DNA of 5,436 bases from Spirochaetaceae bacterium (GTDB taxonomy: Bacteria > Spirochaetota > Spirochaetia > Treponematales > Treponemataceae). The notes below the pieces were generated by a model. That model did no database searches. It saw only the letters and a list, made by a program, of their open reading frames with translations, and had not been told where the DNA came from. Below are positions 1 through 4,217 of this stretch, piece by piece. Made by a program: the position numbers and the translations under genes. Positions within the stretch are counted from its first letter, which is position 1. Every line of letters starts with the position of its first letter. Location: positions 1 to 5,436 of the forward strand of contig JAISVD010000193.1 in assembly GCA_031271875.1 (NCBI GenBank). The letters run 5' to 3'.

Positions 1-97
1 AGACCCGCTCGAGAGCCTTGTTCAGCTTTTCTATGGAAGAACCGTTTATTTTTTCAAGTTGCTTTTTATACCGAATTTCTATATAGATATAGAGCAT
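1..97 (-). CDS. N-terminal fragment of an unrecognised protein, cut by the window edge
   Basis: Reading the minus strand from an ATG at 97 gives 32 complete open codons that run off the window edge. The peptide starts MLYIYIEIRYKKQLEKI and continues with a short, mostly charged, helix-prone stretch. A strong Shine-Dalgarno (GGAGGA, plus-strand 105-110) sits 7 bases before the ATG. An in-frame stop lies immediately upstream (TGA, plus-strand 98-100), so this ATG is the most upstream possible start. No family can be recognised from so short a piece. It is transcribed divergently from the ornithine carbamoyltransferase operon, with about 270 bases between the two start codons. That the gene is real is inferred from the RBS, start and open frame together. 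Confidence 0.55.
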   Translation of the reverse strand, partial: MLYIYIEIRYKKQLEKINGSSIEKLNKALERV

Positions 98-168
98 TCA
101 GCTATCCTCCGGGTACGATTTCAGAAGTGGACAAATTCTGGAACCGTATTTATTACCTCTTGAGCCGA

Positions 169-195
169 TTTCAAAACTCGGGTTAATTTTTGAAA
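169..195. repeat. Inverted repeat, 8-bp arms, 11-base spacer
   Basis: TTTCAAAA at 169-176 is the exact reverse complement of TTTTGAAA at 188-195, with an 11-base spacer. It lies between two divergent genes and shares its TTTCAA/TTGAAA half-sites with the inverted repeat at 278-291. It could be a regulator binding site, or chance in AT-rich DNA. No T-tract follows in a position that would make it a terminator of a known gene here. Confidence 0.35.
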
Positions 196-277
196 CTACC
201 TCTCTTTATATTATCGATTCTTTTCCTATAATAGATGAATATTTCTTTTTGGATAAATACGGAAAGGGGATATTTTT

Positions 278-291
278 TTTCAATTTTGAAA
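278..291. repeat. Short palindrome upstream of the operon -35 box
   Basis: TTTCAA (278-283) and TTGAAA (286-291) are perfect inverted arms around a central TT. The element ends 9 bases before the TTGACA -35 box at 301. This position suits an activator or repressor site, but the arms are only 6 bp and AT-rich, so a function is inference. Confidence 0.3.
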
Positions 292-300
292 TTCTCTTAA

Positions 301-328
301 TTGACATCCGTTGGTAAAGCGATATAAT
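301..328 (+). promoter_or_regulatory. Consensus sigma70-type promoter of the argF operon
   Basis: TTGACA at 301-306 and TATAAT at 323-328 both match the sigma70 consensus perfectly and are 16 bases apart. Transcription would start near 335, giving a leader of about 30 bases before the ATG at 365. The region upstream is A/T-rich. It is the only strong promoter seen before the four closely spaced plus-strand genes. It also excludes the in-frame ATG at 311 as a start, because that ATG lies in the spacer between -35 and -10. Confidence 0.85.
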
Positions 329-351
329 AGAAATCTATTGTATTATCATGT

Positions 352-358
352 AAGAGGG
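352..358 (+). promoter_or_regulatory. Ribosome binding site that sets the argF start
   Basis: AAGAGGG at 352-358 ends 6 bases before the ATG at 365, normal Shine-Dalgarno spacing. It directly abuts another in-frame ATG at 359, leaving no spacing there, so 365 is preferred. Confidence 0.7.
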
Positions 359-364
359 ATGAAC

Positions 365-1303
365 ATGGATTTTTCTTCTTTCAAGGGAAGGTCTCTCGTC
401 AACTGGGTCAGTTACTCTCCGGAAGAGATACGCCGGCTGCTGGAGTTGGCGCGGACGGTAAAAGAACAGGCAAAAAGCGGTGAGTGCCGCCAGCGATTTG
501 CAGGAAAGACAATCGCACTCATATTTGAAAAGCGTTCCACCCGGACTCGCTGCGCCTTTGAAACCGCCTTTGGGGAGGAGGGGGGACACCCTGTGTTTCT
601 TTCATCCAATGATATCCAGCTCGGCGCGAAGGAATCCATAGAGGATACGGCCCGTGTCCTGGGACGGATGTTCTCGGCGATCCAGTTCAGGGGGTATTCC
701 CAAAAAACCGTGGAGACCCTCGCGCAATACGCCGGGGTTCCGGTTTACAACGGGTTGACCGATGAGTACCATCCTACACAGGTCCTTGCGGATGTGATGA
801 CCATTGAGGAGGAGTTCGGCACAATAGAGGGAAAATTCCTCGTTTTTATCGGCGACGGCAGAAACAATGTGGCCCGATCGCTGATGATAATCTCTGCGAA
901 AATGGGGATACATTTTACCATAATCAGCCCACGGGAGCTGTTTCCGGACAGGAATCTGGTCGAAACATGCCGACTCTGGGCGGAAAAATCCGGGGCAAAG
1001 ATAACAATTACCGACGATATCGCCCAGGTAAAAGGTGCTGATGCGGTGTACACCGATGTATGGGTCTCCATGGGAGAGGAGAGTCTCAAGGAGCTGCGGA
1101 CTGTGCTTCTTTCCCCCTACCAGGTAAACGATTCGCTCATGGAAAAAACGGAAAACAGTTCCTGCATCTTCCTGCACTGCCTGCCCGCCGTCAAGGGGCA
1201 GGAGGTTTCTGTCGAGGTAATTGAAGGCACAAGAAGCAGGGTATGGGAGCAGGCGGAAAACAGAAAGCATACAATAAAAGCCATAATGCTGGCTACAATA
1301 TAA
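365..1303 (+). CDS. argF: Ornithine carbamoyltransferase
   Basis: This cytoplasmic enzyme joins carbamoyl phosphate and ornithine to give citrulline and phosphate; it can serve arginine synthesis or, in reverse, the arginine deiminase route. The 312-residue product has the family's usual length and all landmark motifs: STRTR (58-62) and HPTQ (136-139) for carbamoyl phosphate, GDGRNN (163-168), D231 and SMG (235-237) for ornithine, and HCLP (271-274) with the catalytic Cys. It ends in the usual ENRKHTIKA helix. The SMG loop argues against aspartate or putrescine carbamoyltransferase. The central block (GAKESIEDTARVLGRM) resembles the E. coli ArgI/ArcB type, while the short loop after HCLPA resembles the shorter ArgF type, so argF versus arcB cannot be settled here. 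Start 365 fits the RBS; the frame is open from 311, but that ATG lies inside the promoter. It is the first gene of the operon. No symmetrical ARG box was found. Confidence 0.93.
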   Translation: MDFSSFKGRSLVNWVSYSPEEIRRLLELARTVKEQAKSGECRQRFAGKTIALIFEKRSTRTRCAFETAFGEEGGHPVFLSSNDIQLGAKESIEDTARVLGRMFSAIQFRGYSQKTVETLAQYAGVPVYNGLTDEYHPTQVLADVMTIEEEFGTIEGKFLVFIGDGRNNVARSLMIISAKMGIHFTIISPRELFPDRNLVETCRLWAEKSGAKITITDDIAQVKGADAVYTDVWVSMGEESLKELRTVLLSPYQVNDSLMEKTENSSCIFLHCLPAVKGQEVSVEVIEGTRSRVWEQAENRKHTIKAIMLATI

Positions 1304-1314
1304 GGGGGGTTGTG

Positions 1315-1722
1315 ATGAGAAAGAAAATTGTTATAGCGGCGGCAGGTCTTGTTTTCGTATGTTCAGCAGCGATGTGGGCGGCGGAAACTGTTTACAGTGA
1401 TCTGTATTACATTTATGTGCCCGTTGTCCGGGTACTGCAGCACAGGGATGGGTATGTCGTTTATTACCAGAAGAAAAGCTATGGTATCGGCAAAACCTAT
1501 ATTCCCAAGAAATGGTTTTCCGGCACCGGGCGGAAAGCCACCTTTGCTCCCCTTGAAGGATACATGGATCCGTATATGACTGTGTATTACAACAAGGGTG
1601 AATTTCAGCGGGTCAGGCTCAACCTTCCGTCAAATCCTTCCGATCCCATATGGGACGGTCTGTATACAGATGAGAACAGCGCAGAAGTGTTCAATATAGA
1701 CACCATTAGTATCCAGTATTAA
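1315..1722 (+). CDS. Small exported Tyr-rich protein of unknown function
   Basis: The product has 135 residues. Its N-terminus is a signal peptide: basic MRKK, a hydrophobic core at about 5-19, then Ala-rich sites with cleavage probably between 19 and 23 (SAAMWAAE). Cys16 is not in a good lipobox (V at -1, F at -2), so a soluble periplasmic or secreted protein is more likely than a lipoprotein. The mature part is rich in aromatic residues (15 Tyr in the whole protein) and reads as alternating beta-strand segments such as YYIYVPVVRV and YMTVYYNKGEF, suggesting a small beta-sheet domain. I do not recognise a named domain. It resembles small uncharacterised exported proteins I recall from spirochaetes, which is memory and not a search. 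An AAGGGGGG Shine-Dalgarno (1302-1309) overlaps the argF stop and places the ATG at 1315, 11 bases after argF, indicating co-transcription. The frame is open from 1243, but that start lies within argF and lacks an RBS. Confidence 0.8.
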   Translation: MRKKIVIAAAGLVFVCSAAMWAAETVYSDLYYIYVPVVRVLQHRDGYVVYYQKKSYGIGKTYIPKKWFSGTGRKATFAPLEGYMDPYMTVYYNKGEFQRVRLNLPSNPSDPIWDGLYTDENSAEVFNIDTISIQY

Positions 1723-1731
1723 ACGGAATAG

Positions 1732-3000
1732 ATGACCATAGATGAAAAGATAAAACTGATTATCGACGCTGAAAACACCGTCGGTATGATCGGTTTACCC
1801 ACGGCCGCCCGTATAGATGGGTGGCTTTTTTATAATTTCTCCCACCGGGACCGGCTCACCGATGAACTTCTTAGGCTCGACAGAGAGGCTGTTTCGACCC
1901 GGCGCTGGTTCTGCCTGATTCCTGCGGTGGGGGAACCGGTAAAGATCGTTCATACAATAGAGCGGGAGATACTGGACGGGATTCCGGGGAGGAGGTTCGT
2001 ATACAGCGGGGCCGCCGAACTGGCCGGTTTTCTTGAAACATTCAGGGGTTCCGTTTTCGCCGCCCTCTGCGATTCAGGTCTCCCCGCTGTCTCCGGCCTT
2101 GACGCCGGGGCCGCCGCCCTGGCCGCTTCTGCGGGGATATGCCTTGTTTCGGCGGCGTCCCTGATGCAGCGGCTGCGGGGTGTTCTGGATTCAAGCGGGA
2201 TCGCCTCCCACGAAAGGGCTGCATCGGTGCTCTACCGGACCACAGAGGCCGCGTGGAAGCATATCAGCGGCCGTTACCGAAAGGGGGAAAGGTTCTCCGA
2301 GGGAGAGGTGCAGCGGCTCATACTTGCATCGTTTGAGGAAAACGGCCTTGTGACCGACCATCCGCCGATTGTCGCCTTCGGCCCCAATTCGGGAAATCCC
2401 CATTACAGCATTCCGGAGGAAGGCCGTACGCGGGGGGAGGGCCGTATCGTTCGGGAGGGGGATATCATCCAGCTCGATATGTGGGCAAAGGAACCCGGGG
2501 GTATCTACGCGGATATCTCCTGGACAGGGGTCTTCGCTGCAAAGGTGCCGGCGGAGGCGGAGCGGGCATTCGCTGTCATCGCCGGAGCCCGGGACAGGGT
2601 GTATTCGGTGTTGGAAGAAAAAATCCCCGCAGGGGTACCGGTTACCGGGGCCGAACTCGACGAACTGGTACGGGAGCATATCATACAGGCGGGTTACGGA
2701 AGCGCTCTCCGCCATAGAACAGGTCACGGGATCGATACGGAGTGTCACGGGGCCGGGGTGAATCTCGATTCATTTGAATTTCCCGACAGACGGTATATAC
2801 TTGAGGGGAGCTGTTTTTCGGTGGAACCGGGAGTGTATTTTGATAATTTCGGACTCAGGACCGAAATCAATATCTACATATCCGGGGGACATCCGGTTAT
2901 TTCCGGGACGGACCGGAGCTCTTCCGCGGAAAATTCAGCCGGAGGATTTTGCATCCAGAAAAAGATACTTGCGGTATCCCCTGATTGCGGGAAACTGTAA
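1732..3000 (+). CDS. M24 family metallopeptidase (aminopeptidase P / prolidase-like)
   Basis: This is probably a cytoplasmic dinuclear metal peptidase that removes N-terminal residues before proline or splits X-Pro dipeptides; the exact substrate is not readable. Of 422 residues, about 1-150 form the variable creatinase-like N-terminal domain (IDGWLFYNFSHRD at 28-40) and about 160-415 the pita-bread catalytic domain. All five metal ligands are present: D249 (QLDMWAKEPG), D261 (YADISWTG), H332 (TGHGID), E365 (SVEPGVY) and E378 (LRTEINIY). H224 (NPHYS) and H339 (ECHGAG) match the conserved substrate-side histidines. The two Asp ligands are 12 apart instead of the usual 11, in a DxWAKxPGxxYADI form, which suggests a sub-branch rather than a classic PepP or PepQ. 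There is no signal peptide. The ATG at 1732 follows the preceding stop by 9 bases, with only a weak, close ACGGA (1723-1727) as RBS, so translational coupling is likely. The C-terminal tail (about 390-422) is poorly conserved but ends in a typical QKKILAV strand. Confidence 0.88.
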   Translation: MTIDEKIKLIIDAENTVGMIGLPTAARIDGWLFYNFSHRDRLTDELLRLDREAVSTRRWFCLIPAVGEPVKIVHTIEREILDGIPGRRFVYSGAAELAGFLETFRGSVFAALCDSGLPAVSGLDAGAAALAASAGICLVSAASLMQRLRGVLDSSGIASHERAASVLYRTTEAAWKHISGRYRKGERFSEGEVQRLILASFEENGLVTDHPPIVAFGPNSGNPHYSIPEEGRTRGEGRIVREGDIIQLDMWAKEPGGIYADISWTGVFAAKVPAEAERAFAVIAGARDRVYSVLEEKIPAGVPVTGAELDELVREHIIQAGYGSALRHRTGHGIDTECHGAGVNLDSFEFPDRRYILEGSCFSVEPGVYFDNFGLRTEINIYISGGHPVISGTDRSSSAENSAGGFCIQKKILAVSPDCGKL

Positions 3001-3022
3001 GGCAGGTCAAAGAAGGAGATCG

Positions 3023-4015
3023 ATGATTGTACTTGATGAGGAAATAAAACAGAACCTGCTGGCATTTATAAACGCCCATTCGGCTTTTATTATCGCCGGT
3101 CACAAGGAGCCCGATGGGGACAGCATTACCAGCTCACTGGCTATGCTGTCTCTGGTAAAGGGGTTCGGCAAAAAGGGTGTGGCTATCTCCGAGGGGCCCT
3201 TCCGCCGTCCGGAGGTGCGGAAGTACGAACCGCTTTTCAAGAAAACCTGGTGTTTTTCTCCCGAAGACGGCGTTCCCGGGGTCTTCATTGTGGACTGTTC
3301 CACCGACGACCGGCTGGGGGATTCCATCGCGCCCCAGCTTGAGGGATTGCCCCGGTTTATCATCGACCACCACAAAACAAGTATGTGCGATAATGGAAAC
3401 TGTATTATCCGTCCCGATGCTCCGGCGACAGCGTATCTGGTTCAGATGGTGTTTGAGCTGCTGGACCAGGAGATCGATACCCGGGATGCGGAGATACTTT
3501 TTTTCGGACTCGCCACGGATACCGGTTTTTTCCGTTTTATCGAGGCGGGTCACGGGGATGTTTTTGAGGCGGCGGGGCGGCTCATCAACAGGGGGGCCAG
3601 CCCCAGACTGACCCTGTCCGCGATGAGCGGCAACAAGTCCTTTGCGTCCCGCAAGCTTCTGGGGCGGCTTCTGGATCGGGCGGAGCTCCATTATGAAGGG
3701 AAGCTGGTTTTCACCTGGGAGACCATGGAGGATACCGAAATGGTGGGGCAGGGGGAGCGGGATTCGGATATGCTGTACCAGCTTCTGCTGGGGGTGAACA
3801 CAATTGAGGTTATCGTTTTCGTGCGTCAGGACACCCCGGATACCTGTACGGCGGGGCTGCGCTCCCGTGACCGGATCGATGTGAGTACGGTGGCCGCGGC
3901 GTTTGGCGGCGGCGGGCACAGAAACGCCTCCGGACTGAGCGCCGAAGGAATCATCGAGACCCTGGGTCCCAGGCTTATCGAAGCCTTCGGGCCGCTGCTC
4001 GAAAAGCTCACGTAA
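3023..4015 (+). CDS. nrnA: DHH/DHHA1 phosphoesterase, NrnA-type (oligoribonuclease / pAp phosphatase)
   Basis: By family, this cytoplasmic Mn-dependent enzyme degrades 2-5 nt RNA fragments and/or converts pAp to AMP; activity on cyclic-dinucleotide products such as pApA is also known in the family. The 330-residue product has the NrnA layout. The DHH domain carries motif I GHKEPDGDS (H27, D31, D33), motif II VDCSTDD (D91), the namesake DHH at 115-117 and motif IV ATDTGFFRF (D166). The C-terminal DHHA1 domain ends in the substrate-binding FGGGGHRNASG (294-304). Motif I has ITSS where many relatives have a Gly (IGSS). Starting at 3023 gives the normal N-terminus, directly after a strong AAGGAG (3013-3018); the frame is open from 2774, but that part overlaps the M24 gene and does not look like family sequence. 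The gene starts 22 bases after the peptidase and is the last of the operon. Biochemical specificity within the family is not readable. Confidence 0.9.
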   Translation: MIVLDEEIKQNLLAFINAHSAFIIAGHKEPDGDSITSSLAMLSLVKGFGKKGVAISEGPFRRPEVRKYEPLFKKTWCFSPEDGVPGVFIVDCSTDDRLGDSIAPQLEGLPRFIIDHHKTSMCDNGNCIIRPDAPATAYLVQMVFELLDQEIDTRDAEILFFGLATDTGFFRFIEAGHGDVFEAAGRLINRGASPRLTLSAMSGNKSFASRKLLGRLLDRAELHYEGKLVFTWETMEDTEMVGQGERDSDMLYQLLLGVNTIEVIVFVRQDTPDTCTAGLRSRDRIDVSTVAAAFGGGGHRNASGLSAEGIIETLGPRLIEAFGPLLEKLT

Positions 4016-4102
4016 AAAAGGGGCTCTATATAAATCCTTTCATATACCTGCCGGTTTTCTAGTAATATCGTAAATACCATTTATTCAGGGCAACCACATG
4101 AG

Positions 4103-4135
4103 GCACATGCAAAACCGAGAAAGTTTTGCATGTGC
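4103..4135. repeat. Perfect 13-bp inverted repeat (hairpin) without T-tract
   Basis: GCACATGCAAAAC (4103-4115) and GTTTTGCATGTGC (4123-4135) are exact reverse complements separated by a 7-base loop (CGAGAAA). It lies 87 bases after the nrnA stop and 82 before the next start codon. Neither strand has a T-run after the stem, so it is not a classic intrinsic terminator, though it could still act as a 3' mRNA end stabiliser or a weak terminator. Alternatives are a dispersed palindromic repeat of the REP/ERIC kind, a protein-binding site or the edge of an inserted segment. The hairpin is certain; its role is unknown. Confidence 0.8.
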
Positions 4136-4165
4136 GACCATAGATGTCACATTAGTGTACATTTA

Positions 4166-4194
4166 TTGACAAGAATGATTAGAATGATTAGAAT
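4166..4194 (+). promoter_or_regulatory. Predicted promoter of the AlbA_2/ATPase gene, built into a tandem repeat
   Basis: TTGACA (4166-4171) is a perfect -35 box. TAGAAT (4189-4194), one mismatch from the -10 consensus, follows after exactly 17 bases. Spacer and -10 both consist of the 9-bp repeat AGAATGATT. Transcription would begin near 4201, giving a very short leader of about 17 bases that barely contains the Shine-Dalgarno at 4206-4210. That short leader is a weakness of the prediction. Confidence 0.6.
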
Positions 4195-4202
4195 GATTAG
4201 AA
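4172..4202 (+). repeat. Tandem repeat, three perfect 9-bp units plus a 4-base remnant
   Basis: AGAATGATT occurs at 4172-4180, 4181-4189 and 4190-4198, followed by AGAA (4199-4202). The first copy starts directly after TTGACA, and the array ends just before the Shine-Dalgarno. The unit-to-unit junctions create TAGAAT at 4180 and 4189 and a poorer TAGAAA at 4198. Perfect short tandem repeats are prone to replication slippage, and this one lies in the predicted promoter. Confidence 0.9.
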
Positions 4203-4205
4203 ATC

Positions 4206-4210
4206 AGGAG
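4206..4210 (+). promoter_or_regulatory. Ribosome binding site that sets the AlbA_2 gene start
   Basis: AGGAG at 4206-4210 is 7 bases upstream of the ATG at 4218, good spacing. The upstream ATGs at 4175, 4184 and 4193 are in another frame and have no Shine-Dalgarno of their own. Confidence 0.75.
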
Positions 4211-4217
4211 ATCAAAG

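Larger units (their letters stand above)
98..300. other. AT-rich divergent intergenic region
   Basis: This stretch separates the minus-strand partial gene from the promoter of the plus-strand operon. I see no convincing coding frame in it. It contains the Shine-Dalgarno of the minus-strand gene (105-110), two inverted repeats with TTTCAA/TTGAAA arms (169-195 and 278-291), an isolated TATAAT (227-232) without a matching -35 at normal spacing, and a run of eight T (273-280). The AT-rich block just upstream of 301 could act as an UP element for the operon promoter. No promoter for the minus-strand gene could be assigned with confidence. Confidence 0.6.

Noticed and set aside
227..232. Second TATAAT as an additional operon promoter
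   Set aside because: No -35-like hexamer lies at 16-18 bases upstream and there is no extended -10 TG; the region is AT-rich.
234..250. Possible ARG box (ATGAAT half-site) upstream of argF
   Set aside because: Only one half-site is present; the symmetrical ATTCA half is missing, and it is about 60 bases upstream of the -35.
602..1270. Long minus-strand open frame opposite the carbamoyltransferase gene
   Set aside because: It is antisense to a gene with complete family motifs, has no recognisable domain and is explained as a shadow of the coding frame.
2890..3000. Possible frameshift at the C-terminus of the M24 peptidase
   Set aside because: The tail is poorly conserved, but the annotated frame ends with a plausible QKKILAV strand, and neither other frame gives a better family ending.
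2774..3022. N-terminal extension of the DHH phosphoesterase
   Set aside because: It overlaps the conserved end of the M24 gene in another frame. The strong AAGGAG at 3013-3018 and the family's normal N-terminus place the start at 3023.
3134..3919. Minus-strand open frame of 261 codons opposite the DHH gene
   Set aside because: It mirrors a GC-rich conserved gene, has low-complexity Pro/Arg/Gly-rich sequence and no clear RBS. It is a shadow.
4008..4050. Intrinsic terminator directly after the DHH gene
   Set aside because: Only a 5-bp AAAGG/CCTTT pairing with a large loop is visible, and there is no G/C-rich stem followed by a T-run.
4172..4202. CRISPR-like or iteron-type array
   Set aside because: The units are 9 bp, directly abutting and without spacers, so it is a simple tandem repeat. 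Three copies alone next to a promoter do not support an origin.
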